Shown: positions 45,422 to 55,363, counted from the first letter of the stretch. The stretch: DNA of 64,000 nt from Amycolatopsis sp. EV170708-02-1 (GCF_022479115.1 NZ_CP092497.1:6510001-6574000), one strand, 5' to 3'. Notes: generated from the sequence alone by a model not told the origin. A program made the numbers and translations.

Positions 45422-46114
45422 TCAGCCGGCGAGGTTCACCAGCTTGAAGGTGACGTAGCGGTCCGGCGTGTAGACGATCTCGCCGCCCTTGCCGGAGATC
45501 ACGCGGTCGCTCGTGCCCACCGGGAACAGCTGGTAGTAGCCGGCGGCGCACGACGGCAGCACACCTTCGCGGTTCTCGTAGACCGTGCCGGTCGCGCCGC
45601 CGCGAGCCTTGTCCACCACGGACTTCGCCGCGGACGACAGGGTCGAGTAGCCGATCTTCGTCAGCTTCGAGGTGTCGCCGCAGGACGGCGCGGGCGTGCC
45701 GTCGACGTCGATCACGGAGAAGGTCTTGTAGTGGTCGGCGGTGTAGAAGTGCTCGCCGGCGTTACCGGTCACGATGCGGCGCGCACCGCGATCGGGCGAG
45801 CCCGGCGTCGGGACCGTGTACTCGCGGTAGTAGCCCGACGCGCACTTCGGGAGGATGTTCTCCCGGTTCGAGAAGACCGTGCCGTCCTTGTCCGGGTACG
45901 GGAACGGGCCACCCTTCTGGATGAGGTTGTAGGTCGTCGTCGCCTCGGCGGGCAGCGACGACAGCGACACGTGCTTGAACCCGGTGAGATCCCCGCACGG
46001 GTTCTGCTGGACGGAGACGGGAGCGGCCGTGGCCTGCGCGGCGCTCAGCCCACTGAAAAGAGTGACAAGCAGAACGAGCAGCGCGGCGGCGATCCGCGAT
46101 CGTTTGTTGGTCAT
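45422..46114 (-). CDS. Secreted protein with two tandem RNase Sa-like (N1/T1) domains, second one degenerate
   Basis: A 230-residue exported protein; the signal peptide (about 1-31) ends near ATAA. Residues 40-136 form an RNase Sa-type guanyl-specific ribonuclease: NREN (83-86), YYREYTV with general base E98, RGARRIVTG with R109 and R113, and DHYKTF with general acid H128, all in the Sa order. Residues 145-228 repeat the fold: NREG is kept, but the base is L196 (YYQLFPV) and the acid is R219 (DRYVTF). So one catalytic and one probably inactive domain are fused. No barstar-like inhibitor gene is adjacent. Confidence 0.85.
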   Translation of the reverse strand: MTNKRSRIAAALLVLLVTLFSGLSAAQATAAPVSVQQNPCGDLTGFKHVSLSSLPAEATTTYNLIQKGGPFPYPDKDGTVFSNRENILPKCASGYYREYTVPTPGSPDRGARRIVTGNAGEHFYTADHYKTFSVIDVDGTPAPSCGDTSKLTKIGYSTLSSAAKSVVDKARGGATGTVYENREGVLPSCAAGYYQLFPVGTSDRVISGKGGEIVYTPDRYVTFKLVNLAG

Positions 46115-46213
46115 TTTCGGACCGTAACCCGATCATGTATTCACCAGAAGGCGTCGAGATGAACTCTTCATCGCCGCCCACCAGCGCCCGACCAACGGCT
46201 TCGGCCGTTCGGG

Positions 46214-46696
46214 TCAACCTCGTTCGGAGTACTTCTCCGAGAGGCGTTTGAACACTATCGGCGGCACCAGGTGCTCGATGTCGCCACCGAGCGCGGTGAC
46301 CTCCTTGACCAGCGAGCTCGACACGAAGCCGTACGCCGGGTTGTTCGCCATCAGCAGGGTTTCGAGCCCGGTCAGCTCGCGGTTCATCTGCGCCATCTGC
46401 AGCTCGTAGTCGAAGTCGCTGACCGACCGCAGGCCCTTCGCGACCGCGATGATGTCGTTCTCGCGGCAGTAGTCGACCAGGAGTCCCTGCCAGGAATCGA
46501 CGCGCACGTTCGGCAGCTTCGCGGTGATCTCGCGCAGCATGTCCATCCGCTCTTCGGTGGTGAACAGGCCTTTCTTGCTCTTGTTCACCCCCACCGCGAC
46601 GACGACCTCGTCGAACAGCTTCGACGCCCGCTCGATGATGTCGAGATGTCCATTGGTGGCCGGGTCGTAGGACCCGGGACAGACCGCACGCCGCAT
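46214..46696 (-). CDS. coaD: Phosphopantetheine adenylyltransferase
   Basis: Penultimate enzyme of coenzyme A synthesis, 160 residues. GSYDPATNGHLDIIERA holds the nucleotidyltransferase TNGH motif; KGLRSVSDFDYELQMAQMNREL and YGFVSSSLVKEVTALGGDI (SSS form of the ISSTxxR motif) follow. The ATG at 46696 starts MRRAVCPGSYDP. It lies 53 bp after rsmD on the same strand, the usual actinobacterial pair. Confidence 0.95.
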   Translation of the reverse strand: MRRAVCPGSYDPATNGHLDIIERASKLFDEVVVAVGVNKSKKGLFTTEERMDMLREITAKLPNVRVDSWQGLLVDYCRENDIIAVAKGLRSVSDFDYELQMAQMNRELTGLETLLMANNPAYGFVSSSLVKEVTALGGDIEHLVPPIVFKRLSEKYSERG

Positions 46697-46749
46697 GGCG
46701 CGGACGCTACCAAGGGCGGCGCCCCCCTGCGCGTTCTGCGCGTTCTGCG

Positions 46750-47304
46750 TCACACCTGATATTCGGCCCAGTAGAGCGCGGTGTCGCCGTAGCGCTTCGT
46801 CCGCATCGGCTCGAAGCCCACCGGCCAGTCCGGTTCGCCGTCCCGCGCGGCCCGCTCGATGACCACCAGCGCCCCGTCCGTGATCCACCGGTTCGCCGCG
46901 AGCGCGGCCATGACCTCCCCCAGGCGGGTGGAATCCACAGCGTAGGGCGGGTCGGCGAGGACGATGTCGAAGGTTTCCGGTGCCGGAGCGGCCACGACGG
47001 ACTCGACGGCCCCGGCCCGGACCGTGCCGCCGAGCCCCAGGGCGGCGACGTTCCCCTTGAGCACGTCGACCGCGCGCCGGTCCGATTCGACGAACAGCGC
47101 GCCCGACGCGCCGCGGGACAACGCCTCCAGCCCGAGCGCGCCCGAACCGGCGTAAAGGTCGAGGACCTGGGCCCCTTGCAGCTCGCCGGCGACCTCCAGC
47201 GCGTTGAACAGCGCCTCGCGTACGCGTTCCGAGGTGGGCCTCGTGCCTTTCGGCGGGACCTTCAGCCGCCTGCCGCCCGCGGTCCCCGCCACGATCCTGG
47301 TCAT
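46750..47304 (-). CDS. rsmD: 16S rRNA (guanine-966 N2)-methyltransferase
   Basis: A 184-residue SAM methyltransferase acting on the 30S subunit. MTRIVAGTAGGRRLKVPPKGTRPTSERVREALFNAL opens the protein; VLDLYAGSGALGLEALSRGA binds SAM, and FDIVLADPPYAVD is the catalytic DPPY motif. The ATG at 47304 was chosen over an in-frame TTG six codons earlier because MTRIVAG is the conserved N terminus. Upstream of coaD. Confidence 0.93.
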   Translation of the reverse strand: MTRIVAGTAGGRRLKVPPKGTRPTSERVREALFNALEVAGELQGAQVLDLYAGSGALGLEALSRGASGALFVESDRRAVDVLKGNVAALGLGGTVRAGAVESVVAAPAPETFDIVLADPPYAVDSTRLGEVMAALAANRWITDGALVVIERAARDGEPDWPVGFEPMRTKRYGDTALYWAEYQV

Positions 47305-47426
47305 TGGAGCATCGTGCCTCAACGCCTTCCACCGTGACGTTGGCCGGGACTTGGTGAAGCCTCCGCCCAGCTCGCGTAGAGTCGTCCTTCGCCCTCGGAG
47401 GCGATAGAAGCGTTTAGGAGCGTTGC

Positions 47427-49541
47427 GTGTCCGAACCTCGGGTCAGACGGGCCGAGATCGCCATCGAGCAAGCCCATGTGGACACCGTCTACACCCGGCT
47501 CGCCGAACTGCGAGCCCAGGCTGAGGCCATGCGTACCAAGGGCTACGAGATCGGCCATGGCGCCGGGCGGGAAGCCATCTTCGAGCAGGCGTCCATGCTG
47601 TTCGAACGGGACATGATGGTGTATCACGCCAATCAGACCCTCCAGACCCTCGACGCGGAATACGAGGGCCTGGTCTTCGGCAGGCTCGACCACCTCGACA
47701 ACGACCACATCTACGTCGGCCGTCTCGGCATCCGCGACGCCGAGTTCGACAACCTCGTCACCGACTGGCGCGCGCCCGCGGCCGCGGCGTTCTACCAGGC
47801 GACGGCCGAGGAGCCGATGGACGTCGTCCGGCGCCGGGTGATCCGGTGCTCGGGCCAGAACGTGCTCGACGTCGACGACGACGTCCTGATCGCCGACGCG
47901 GTCCCCGACGGCATGCAGATCGTCGGCGAAGGCGCGCTGATGGCCGCGCTCGGCCGGTCGCGCGGCGAGAAGATGCGGGACATCGTCGCCACCATCCAGA
48001 AGGAACAGGACGAGGTCATCCGCGCGCCGTGGCGCGGGGTCACCGAGATCACCGGCGGCCCCGGCACCGGCAAGACCGCGGTCGCGCTGCACCGTGCGGC
48101 GTACCTGCTCTACCGCCACCGCCGCCAGCTCGGCGGCGCGGGCGTGCTGGTGATCGGCCCGTCCGGCGTGTTCACCAGCTACATCTCGCGGGTGCTGCCG
48201 TCGATGGGTGAGACGAACGTCGAACTGCGCGCGCTCGGCGAGGTCCTCGACGGCCTCGAAGCCACCCGGCAGGACCCGGCTCCCCTGGCGGCGATCAAGG
48301 GATCGCTGCGGATGCGCAAGATCCTGCTGCGCGCGCTGCGGGACACGCCGGAAGACGCGCCCGAGGACATGAAGATCGTCTACCGCGGCGAGGTGCTGCG
48401 GCTCAACGCGCGCGAGCTCGACAAGGTGCGCCGCAAGGTGCACACCGCGGGCGGGCCGCCGAACCGGTCGCGGATACGCGCCGCCGAACTGCTGCTCGAC
48501 GCGCTCGCCGCGAAGGCCGAGCAGCACGCGAAGGACGACGGCCGTCAGATCGACAAGGCCGAGCTGATCACCGAGCTCGGCGAGCGCATCGAGTTCCACC
48601 GGTTCCTCGTGGTCTGGTGGCCGATCCTGTACCCGGCGCAGATCCTGCGCTGGCTCGGCACCGAGAAGCGGCTCGCCTCCGCGGCGAAGGGCCTGCTCAA
48701 CCGCAACGAGATCAGCATGCTCGCGGCCGACTTCGCCGACCGCTCGCGCGGCTGGACCATCGCGGACGTCGCGCTCCTCGACGAGCTTCGCGTCCTCATC
48801 GGCACGCCGCCCAAGAGCCGCCGGGCCCGCCAGAACGTCGAGGTCAACCCGGAGCGCGGCGGCGCCCCGACCCGGCCCGAGCACTACGACGAGTACTCGC
48901 ACGTGGTCGTCGACGAGTCGCAGGACCTCTCGCCGATGCAGTGGCGGATGGTCGGACGGCGCGGCAAGTACGCGAGCTGGACCGTGGTCGGCGACCCGGT
49001 GCAGAGTTCGTGGCCGGATCCGGCCGAGGCCGCGATGGCGCGGGACCAGGCGTTCGGGCTCAAGACGACCCGCCGCCGGTTCACCCTGCGCACCAACTAC
49101 CGGAACTCGGCGGAGATCTTCGACCTGGCCGCGAAGGTCGTCGCCGGGCACGCGGAGGCCGACGAGCTTCCGCGCGCGGTGCGGCAGACCGGCGTCACGC
49201 CGGAGGTCCGGCCCGTCGAGGCGTCCGGCCTGGAGGCGGCGACGCAGGCCGCGGTGAAGGAGCTGATGGGCGCCGTCGAAGGCACCGTCGGCGTGATCAC
49301 CGCCATGGACCGGGTGCCCGAGGTCGAGGGCTGGCTCGCGGAGCTTTCCGACGAGCGGCTCAAGGTCGTCGGCAGCCTCGATTCCAAGGGTCTCGAGTAC
49401 GACGCCGTCGTGCTGGTGGAGCCGAACGACCTCATCACCGAGTCGACCACCGGCCGCCGGGTGCTGTACGTCGCGCTGACCCGCGCGACCCAGCAGCTGA
49501 CCGTCCTGGCGTCCAACCCGGACTGGATCCCGGCTGCCTGA
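47427..49541 (+). CDS. HelD/HelR-like RNA polymerase-recycling UvrD-type ATPase
   Basis: A 704-residue superfamily 1 motor. The N-terminal coiled coil (MSEPRVRRAEIAIEQAHVDTVYTRLAELRAQAEA) is the arm that HelD proteins insert into RNA polymerase. Walker A is GGPGTGKTA near residue 210, the DEAD-like motif is VVVDESQDLSPMQW, and later motifs are YRNSAEIFDLA, DSKGLEYDAVVL and LYVALTRATQQL. GTG start with AGGAG. HelD removes stalled RNA polymerase from DNA; the HelR branch also displaces rifamycins. Which branch this belongs to cannot be settled by eye. Confidence 0.85.
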   Translation: MSEPRVRRAEIAIEQAHVDTVYTRLAELRAQAEAMRTKGYEIGHGAGREAIFEQASMLFERDMMVYHANQTLQTLDAEYEGLVFGRLDHLDNDHIYVGRLGIRDAEFDNLVTDWRAPAAAAFYQATAEEPMDVVRRRVIRCSGQNVLDVDDDVLIADAVPDGMQIVGEGALMAALGRSRGEKMRDIVATIQKEQDEVIRAPWRGVTEITGGPGTGKTAVALHRAAYLLYRHRRQLGGAGVLVIGPSGVFTSYISRVLPSMGETNVELRALGEVLDGLEATRQDPAPLAAIKGSLRMRKILLRALRDTPEDAPEDMKIVYRGEVLRLNARELDKVRRKVHTAGGPPNRSRIRAAELLLDALAAKAEQHAKDDGRQIDKAELITELGERIEFHRFLVVWWPILYPAQILRWLGTEKRLASAAKGLLNRNEISMLAADFADRSRGWTIADVALLDELRVLIGTPPKSRRARQNVEVNPERGGAPTRPEHYDEYSHVVVDESQDLSPMQWRMVGRRGKYASWTVVGDPVQSSWPDPAEAAMARDQAFGLKTTRRRFTLRTNYRNSAEIFDLAAKVVAGHAEADELPRAVRQTGVTPEVRPVEASGLEAATQAAVKELMGAVEGTVGVITAMDRVPEVEGWLAELSDERLKVVGSLDSKGLEYDAVVLVEPNDLITESTTGRRVLYVALTRATQQLTVLASNPDWIPAA

Positions 49542-49795
49542 TCACGCGTGTCGTCCATCCGATCACGGGTGTCGTCCGCCTGATCACGCGAGTTCGCCGT
49601 TCAATCACGCGAGTTACGGGCCCAGTCACGCGAGTCGCGCGTTCAAGCACGCGAGTTCGGCCTTCGAGCACGCGGGTTCGCCGTGCCTCGACGGACGACA
49701 CGCGTGATCGAACGGACGACACACGTGCTTGAGGACGCGACACGCGTGCCTGGACGCGCGACTCGCGTGCTTGGGGGCGTAACTCGCGTGATCGG
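49540..49795. repeat. Family A 12-unit palindromic array with exact 21-bp phasing
   Basis: Seven forward units resembling CACGCGAGTTACG start at 49543, 49564, 49585, 49606, 49627, 49648 and 49669, exactly 21 bp apart. After a short centre near 49690, five reverse units resembling CGTAACTCGCGTG end at 49706, 49727, 49748, 49769 and 49790, again 21 bp apart. Unit sequences drift (GTGTCGTCC, GTTCGCC, GTTACGGG, GTCGCGCG), and drift in the left arm is partly matched in the right arm, so the array can fold into one long imperfect hairpin. It separates the convergent helR-like and nSTAND genes. Confidence 0.92.
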
Positions 49796-49806
49796 GGGCG
49801 AAAAAG

Positions 49807-49856
49807 CTGAAGGGCTCCTTCAGGACACTGGTGAATGCCCTGAAGGAGCCCTTCAG
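49807..49856. repeat. Family C inverted repeat variant, copy 4 (18-bp perfect arms)
   Basis: CTGAAGGGCTCCTTCAGG (49807-49824) pairs perfectly with CCTGAAGGAGCCCTTCAG (49839-49856). Each arm is itself partly palindromic (CTGAAG...CTTCAG). It directly follows the 21-bp array. Confidence 0.85.
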
Positions 49857-49917
49857 ACCCCCGGTGAGTGAACGATGTGGGGACGCATCGCACGTCCAGG
49901 GGTATTTCTAGCGCCTC

Positions 49918-49970
49918 TTCGTTGTTCGGTGTCACGGCGATTCCACCGAACAACAACGCCGAACAACGAA
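49918..49970. terminator. Hairpin after the nSTAND-WD40 gene
   Basis: TTCGTTGTTCGG (49918-49929) can pair with CCGAACAACGAA (49959-49970) or, partly, with CCGAACAAC (49946-49954). It lies 11 bp after the minus-strand stop at 49981. The rest of 49542-49980 is repeats and short spacer; no gene is seen. Confidence 0.6.
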
Positions 49971-49980
49971 TCGGCCGTGG

Positions 49981-52900
49981 TCACGGGCACGGAGGCGCGT
50001 AATCGAGCCCCGGCAGGTGTTGTTCCCACTCGTCCGCCGTGATCCGCGGGTACACCGTCGCGCAGATGCGTTCGGCCGCCCGCTCGGGGCTGGTCTCCCA
50101 CAACCGCACGCTGCCGTCCGCGACCGAACCCGCGAGCGTATGCCCATCGGGGGCGAACGCCACGGCGTTGACCCGGTCGACGTCGTCGGTCAGGTTCGCC
50201 GATGCGCGGACGGATCCCGGATCGGAGACATCCCATAGTCGCACGGACCGGTCGTAGCTGCCGGTCGAGAAGGTCTTCCGGTCGCCGCTGAACGCGACCG
50301 AGATGACGTTGTCGGTGTGCCCCGCCAGCAACGCGGCCTCCCGCGGTGCCGCCGGATCCGTCACGTCCCAGAGCCGGGCCGTGCGGTCGGCGCTCCCGGT
50401 GGCGGCGAGTTTCCCGTCGGGGCTGTAGGCCACCGAGAACACCGTGTCGGAGTGTCCTTTCAAGACCGAAAGCTGCTTCGGCGCCTTCGGGATGGAGACG
50501 TCCCACAGCCGGGCGGTGTGGTCCCAGCCTCCGCTGAGCAGGGTGCGGCCGTCCGGGCTGAACGTGATCGAATGGACGTCGTCCTCATGCCCGGCCAGCG
50601 TCGCGAGCTCGACGGGCCGCCGGATGTCGGCGACGTCCCACAGCTTCATCGTGTGCCCGGAACCCGCGGTCGCGAGCGTCCGGCCGTCCGGGCTGAACGC
50701 GACGGGATCGATCTCGTCCGACGGCCGGTAGAAGACGCCCACGTCGACCGGCTTGCGCGGATCGGTGACGTCGATCAGCCGCATGGTGTGATCCCAGGAG
50801 CCGGCGGCGAGCGCCCGGCCGTCCGGGCTGAACGCGAGACCACAGACGCCTTGGCCGAAACCGGCGACCTTGCCCACCTCCCGCGGGTTGCGGGTGTCGG
50901 AGACGTCGACCAGGCGCACCACGCCGTCCTGGCTGCCGGTGGCCAGCAGTTTCCCGTCGGCGCTGAACACCGCCCGGCAGGCCGACCTCGCCGGACCGCT
51001 GATCGCGGGCCCCGGCAGATCCCACATCCGCACCGTCTGGTCGTCGCTCGCGGTCACCAGCGTGCGGCCGTCCGGGGAGAACACCGCCCAGACCACGGCC
51101 GCGGTGTGCCCGACGAGCGCCGGCTTCTGGCGCGGCTTCGCCGGATCGGTGACCTCCCACAGCCGCGCGGCACGGTCGAAACCGGTCGTGGCCAGTGTCG
51201 TCCCGTCGGGACTGAACGCCACGGACCGCACGATGGACTTGTGCGCGTCGATCGTCCCCAGCGGTGACGGCGCACTGGGGTCGGCGACGTTCCACAGGCG
51301 CGCGGTCTGGTCGATGCTCGCGGTGGCGAGCGTCCGGCCGTCCGGGCTGAACGCCGCGGAGTGGACCCCGGCGGTGTGCCCGTTCACGACTCCGAGCGGT
51401 TTGGCCGTGACCGGGTCGGCCACGTCCCAGAGCCGCGCGGTCTTGTCCGCGCCGGTCGAGACGAGTGTCCGCCCGTCGGGGGCGTAGGCGAGGCCGTTGA
51501 CGTTGCCGGTGTGCCCGGTCAACGTGGCCGCCAGCACCGGTTTCGCTAGGTCACGGACGTCGAACAGGCGCACCGTGCCCTCGCCGTCCGCGGTGGCGAG
51601 CACCGCCGCCTTCGGGCTGAACGCCACCGCGTTGACCCGGCCCGGATGCTCCCCGACCAGCACTCCCTGCCCGGGTTTCGCCGGGTCGGCGACGTTCCAC
51701 AGCCGCGCGGTCTTGTCCCAGCCCGCCGTCGCGACCGCGCCGCCGTCGGCGCTGAAGGACACCGAGTTGACGTTGCCGGTGTGCCCGGTCAGCGTGGCCA
51801 GCTCGCTCGGGCGATGGGGATCCTTGATGTCCCACAGCTTGGCCGTCTGGTCCCAGCTGCCGGTCACCATCACCTGGCCGTCGCCGCGCAGCGCGGTCGC
51901 GTTGACGCGATGGCCGTGCCCTCGGACACGGGTCGAGTACGGCGACTCGAACATCGCGAGCACACTGCCGCGGGTGTCCACACTCGGATCGACGCGGTAC
52001 GCCGCCAGCGCGAGCTGCGCGGCCAGCGCCGGGTTCGTCATCCGCATCTCGATGGCCTGTCCGGCGACCTTCTGCGCGAGCGCGCTGTTGCGCTGGGCGG
52101 TCGCGGTCTGCTCGGCCCGGACGGCGTACACCATCGCTGCCGTCGCCAGCACCAGCAGGACCGCCAGGAGCGCGACCAGCTGGCGCAGCCGCCGGGTGCG
52201 GCGCCGCGCGACGGCCTGCTCCTGGTTCTCGATCGCCACGCTCGCCTCGAGGAACCGGCGTTCACGCTGGGAAAGCGCGCTCTCGTGCTCCCCCGCCCAG
52301 TCCCTGGCGATGGACAGCCGCGCGCCGCGGTAGAGCCAGCCGTCGTCACGGCCGACCGATTCCCAAGCGTCGGTCGCTTCGGTGAGCTGGCGGTGCACGC
52401 GCAGGCCCTCGCGATCCTCGGCGAGCCATTCGCGCAGGCGCGGCCAGCCCCGGATCAACGCCTCGTGCGCGATCTCGATGCCGTTGTCGTCGAGGGTGAC
52501 CAGCCGCGAAGACGCCAGCCTGTCCAGCACGACGGCGACGTCCGGGTCGTCGGCATCCACCTCTTCGCGGGTGATGCGGCGCTTGGTGTCTTCGGTGCCT
52601 TCGCCGAGCGCGGTCATCCGCAGGAAGATCTGGTTCGCCAGCCGCTGCTGGTGTTCGCTCAGCGAGGTGAAGGTGTGCTCGGAGGTCTGCGCGACCGACC
52701 GTTCGATCCCGCCGGTGGACTCGTAGCCGGTGAGGGTGAGGGTGTTGCCGTGGCGGCGGCGCCAGGTCTCCAGCAGCGCGTGCGAAAGCAGCGGCAGCAC
52801 GCCGGGCTGGCCGGTCGCGTCGGCGACGAGCCGCGAGACCAGCGCGTTCTCGACGCGGTACCCGGCGTCGATCGCCGGTCGCGAGATGGCCTGCCGCAGC

Positions 52901-53796
52901 TCCTCGGTGCTCATCGGGCCGACGAGGATCTGCGCGTCCTGCATGGCCTCGACCAGCTCGGGATGCCGCGCACAATGCGTGTAGAAGTCGGTGCGGATAC
53001 CGAGGACGACCCTCGTCCGGCTCTCCGGTTCGGTCGTCGCGGTGACCAGCGCCGACAGGAAGGCTGCGCGCTCGTCGACGTCCTGGCAGAGCGTGAAGAC
53101 CTCTTCGAACTGGTCGACGACCAGCACGACGTCACCCTCGCGGTCGGCGACCAGCTGACGGGCGGCCAGGCCGAGGTTGCGCGGATGTTCGGTGAGTTCG
53201 GTGAGCAGCCCGCCCGGCGCGAGCCCGAGCGCGGCGCCGAACTGGACGGCGCACTCCTGCAGCGGCCGCGACCCCGGGGTCATCAGCATGGTCACGGAGC
53301 CTTCGGCGAGCGCGGGGAGCAGGCCCGCCCGGAGCAACGACGACTTACCCGAACCGGAAGCCCCCAGAACCGCCAAGAATCGTTGATCCGAAAGCCTCGT
53401 GACGAGTTTTCCGACAAGTCGTTCGCGACCGAAGAATCGGCCCGCGTCATCCGGCCCGAATGCGGCCAGACCGATATAAGGGACCGATTCCCCATTCAGC
53501 GGGGCAACCGGTGAATCATCGACTCCGCCGCGCGTCCGCTCGGTCACGTCGTGCCATCGGGCCGTCCACTCCTCCTCGGGGCCGTCGCACGCCCGGACGT
53601 ACGCCAAAGTCACCGCCAAGCTGGGCATCTTCTTCCCACCGGCGGCTTCGGAGAGGGTGCCCGCGGAGTAGTGGGCGCGCCTGCCCAGCTCGCGGTACGT
53701 CGGGTTCCCGGCCTTCTCCCGCAGACGCCGGAGATCGGCGGCGAACCCCAGCAACGGATCGTCGCCGGGGTCCAAAGGTCGTTCCGGACGCGGCAC
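49981..53796 (-). CDS. XRE-nSTAND1 NTPase with 14 WD40 repeats
   Basis: A 1271-residue signalling protein. Residues 1-90 hold an XRE-like helix-turn-helix ([42 protein letters not shown]). Then [20 protein letters not shown] introduces a STAND NTPase with Walker A GASGSGKS (145-152) and Walker [11 protein letters not shown] (223-232). A helical arm and one membrane-like helix (about 560-585, [20 protein letters not shown]) follow, then 14 WD40 repeats, each ending in ARLWDV-like strands: two seven-bladed propellers. The GTG at 53796 follows GAAAGGA. Such proteins act as sensors, some in defence; the ligand here is unknown. Confidence 0.88.
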   Translation of the reverse strand: MPRPERPLDPGDDPLLGFAADLRRLREKAGNPTYRELGRRAHYSAGTLSEAAGGKKMPSLAVTLAYVRACDGPEEEWTARWHDVTERTRGGVDDSPVAPLNGESVPYIGLAAFGPDDAGRFFGRERLVGKLVTRLSDQRFLAVLGASGSGKSSLLRAGLLPALAEGSVTMLMTPGSRPLQECAVQFGAALGLAPGGLLTELTEHPRNLGLAARQLVADREGDVVLVVDQFEEVFTLCQDVDERAAFLSALVTATTEPESRTRVVLGIRTDFYTHCARHPELVEAMQDAQILVGPMSTEELRQAISRPAIDAGYRVENALVSRLVADATGQPGVLPLLSHALLETWRRRHGNTLTLTGYESTGGIERSVAQTSEHTFTSLSEHQQRLANQIFLRMTALGEGTEDTKRRITREEVDADDPDVAVVLDRLASSRLVTLDDNGIEIAHEALIRGWPRLREWLAEDREGLRVHRQLTEATDAWESVGRDDGWLYRGARLSIARDWAGEHESALSQRERRFLEASVAIENQEQAVARRRTRRLRQLVALLAVLLVLATAAMVYAVRAEQTATAQRNSALAQKVAGQAIEMRMTNPALAAQLALAAYRVDPSVDTRGSVLAMFESPYSTRVRGHGHRVNATALRGDGQVMVTGSWDQTAKLWDIKDPHRPSELATLTGHTGNVNSVSFSADGGAVATAGWDKTARLWNVADPAKPGQGVLVGEHPGRVNAVAFSPKAAVLATADGEGTVRLFDVRDLAKPVLAATLTGHTGNVNGLAYAPDGRTLVSTGADKTARLWDVADPVTAKPLGVVNGHTAGVHSAAFSPDGRTLATASIDQTARLWNVADPSAPSPLGTIDAHKSIVRSVAFSPDGTTLATTGFDRAARLWEVTDPAKPRQKPALVGHTAAVVWAVFSPDGRTLVTASDDQTVRMWDLPGPAISGPARSACRAVFSADGKLLATGSQDGVVRLVDVSDTRNPREVGKVAGFGQGVCGLAFSPDGRALAAGSWDHTMRLIDVTDPRKPVDVGVFYRPSDEIDPVAFSPDGRTLATAGSGHTMKLWDVADIRRPVELATLAGHEDDVHSITFSPDGRTLLSGGWDHTARLWDVSIPKAPKQLSVLKGHSDTVFSVAYSPDGKLAATGSADRTARLWDVTDPAAPREAALLAGHTDNVISVAFSGDRKTFSTGSYDRSVRLWDVSDPGSVRASANLTDDVDRVNAVAFAPDGHTLAGSVADGSVRLWETSPERAAERICATVYPRITADEWEQHLPGLDYAPPCP

Positions 53797-53960
53797 CCTC
53801 AATCCTTTCTTTTCAGTGGTTTTCCCACCCTCGCATTCGGGGGCAACCGTACCGTGGAAACGGGGGAACCCCACCGAGTACCGGGTACATCGGGACGGTT
53901 AATTTCGATCGATTGACAGACGCGGGAAGGGATCGGGGTCCCGCCGCGTTGTACCGGGGC

Positions 53961-54956
53961 GTGACCTCTTTGCCTGACATCCCGCTGTCCGTGCTCGACC
54001 TCTCGCCCGTCGTGGCCGGAGGCGGTGTCGCGGATTCGCTGCGCAACACGCTCGACCTCGCCCGCCGGACCGAAGCCCTCGGCTATCACCGGTACTGGCT
54101 CGCCGAGCACCACAACATGCCCGGTATCGCGAGCTCCGCGACCGCCGTGATGATCGGCCAGGTCGCGGCCGCCACCGAACGCATCCGGGTCGGCTCCGGC
54201 GGGGTCATGCTGCCGAACCACGCGCCGCTGGTGGTGGCCGAGCAGTTCGGCACCCTGGAGGCGTTCCACCCCGGCCGGATCGACCTCGGCATCGGGCGCG
54301 CGCCGGGCACCGACCAGCGGACCGCGCTCGCGCTGCGCGGCCCCGGCGGGCTCAGCGCGGAGAACTTCCCGCAGCAGTTCGCGGAACTGCTCGCCTACTT
54401 CGAGCACTCCGACCAGCGCGCCGTCAACGCCGTGACCGCCGAGGGCAACAAGCCGCCGGTGTGGCTGCTCGGATCGAGCGGCTTCAGCGCGCGCATGGCG
54501 GGCGAACTGGGCCTGCCGTTCTCGTTCGCGCACCACTTCAGCGCCGAGAACACGCTGCCCGCCGTGGCGCTCTACCGCGACGCGTTCAAACCGTCGGACG
54601 TCCTCGACGAGCCGTACGTGATGCTCGGCGTCTCCGTGGTCGCCGCCGAAACCGACGAACGCGCCCAGTACCTCGCCGCCCCCAGCGGGCTGACGTTCCT
54701 CAGCCTGCGCAAGGGCCGCCCCATCCCGCTGCCGACGCCGGAGGACGCCGCGGCGTACCCGTACACCGACATCGAGCGCGTGTTCATCGAGGACCGGGCT
54801 TCGAGCAGCATCATCGGCTCGCCTGAGACGGTCCACAAGGGACTGGAGACCTTGCTCGCGGACACGGGCGCCGACGAGCTGATGATCACGACCATGGTGC
54901 ACGACCAGGCGGATCGGGTGCGGTCGTACGAACTGGTCGCCGAACTGACGCGCTGA
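53961..54956 (+). CDS. LLM-class flavin-dependent oxidoreductase (luciferase-like monooxygenase)
   Basis: A 331-residue TIM-barrel flavoprotein using FMN or F420. It starts [52 protein letters not shown] and [28 protein letters not shown] are family hallmarks, as is [16 protein letters not shown]. The GTG at 53961 has only a weak ribosome-binding site. The gene stands alone, divergent from the nSTAND gene and followed by a long inverted repeat. The reaction is not determined. Confidence 0.87.
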   Translation: MTSLPDIPLSVLDLSPVVAGGGVADSLRNTLDLARRTEALGYHRYWLAEHHNMPGIASSATAVMIGQVAAATERIRVGSGGVMLPNHAPLVVAEQFGTLEAFHPGRIDLGIGRAPGTDQRTALALRGPGGLSAENFPQQFAELLAYFEHSDQRAVNAVTAEGNKPPVWLLGSSGFSARMAGELGLPFSFAHHFSAENTLPAVALYRDAFKPSDVLDEPYVMLGVSVVAAETDERAQYLAAPSGLTFLSLRKGRPIPLPTPEDAAAYPYTDIERVFIEDRASSSIIGSPETVHKGLETLLADTGADELMITTMVHDQADRVRSYELVAELTR

Positions 54957-54987
54957 CGCCCGCCCTGACGCAGGTCGGCGGCAGGTT

Positions 54988-55036
54988 CGTGAAGGCCTCC
55001 TTGAGGGACTCTGGGTCCCTCAAGGAGGCCTTCACG
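54988..55036. repeat. Family C inverted repeat, copy 2 (22-bp perfect arms)
   Basis: CGTGAAGGCCTCCTTGAGGG plus AC, loop TCTGG, exact complement. The core is identical to 25930-25984. It ends the LLM gene transcript. Between here and 55363 lies the mce promoter region with no gene seen. Confidence 0.9.
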
Positions 55037-55205
55037 GACTTTCGGCTCATCCGGCAGACCGGAAGTACATGAAGGTCCGGCGCCACGAATGGACCAACGC
55101 CCCGCCGATCACGAAAGAACGGACAAGATCCCCGCTCGCCTTTGTCAGAAAAAGACAAGAATTCACCGGTTACCAGGACGTGACGTCTTGATCACACCGA
55201 AGTTC

Positions 55206-55234
55206 TTGTCACCAGGCAGGCGCGTGATTAGCGT
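55206..55234 (+). promoter_or_regulatory. Candidate promoter of the mce operon
   Basis: TTGTCA (55206-55211), 17-bp spacer, TAGCGT (55229-55234) fits the actinobacterial TTGnnn/TAnnnT pattern, about 130 bp upstream of the first mce-operon start. It lies in an AT-richer stretch of the 55037-55363 intergenic region. No operator was recognised. Confidence 0.35.
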
Positions 55235-55363
55235 ACCGACCAGTAGCAAACAGCACGGTAACACCCCGTTGATCCTCGTCAACGATTCCGTTCCGCCATT
55301 CGGAGCATAGGAATTGCGCAAGCTGGGGTGTATTCGCCGTGCCCGGAAAACGGGAGGGTCGGC

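Noticed and set aside
46711..46745. Short tandem repeat (TGCGCGTTC twice) between coaD and rsmD.
   Set aside because: Two copies of 9 bp in GC-rich DNA are too few to call a functional repeat.
47350..47400. Rifamycin-associated element upstream of the HelR-like gene.
   Set aside because: GGACTTGGTGAAGCCTC resembles it loosely, but the arms do not pair well.
49543..49790. CRISPR-like array because of regular repeat spacing.
   Set aside because: Units are 12-13 bp with about 8-bp gaps and switch orientation in the middle; there are no unique spacers of CRISPR length and no cas genes.
51646..53514. A 622-codon plus-strand frame opposite the nSTAND gene.
   Set aside because: Composition and lack of motifs mark it as a shadow of the minus-strand gene.
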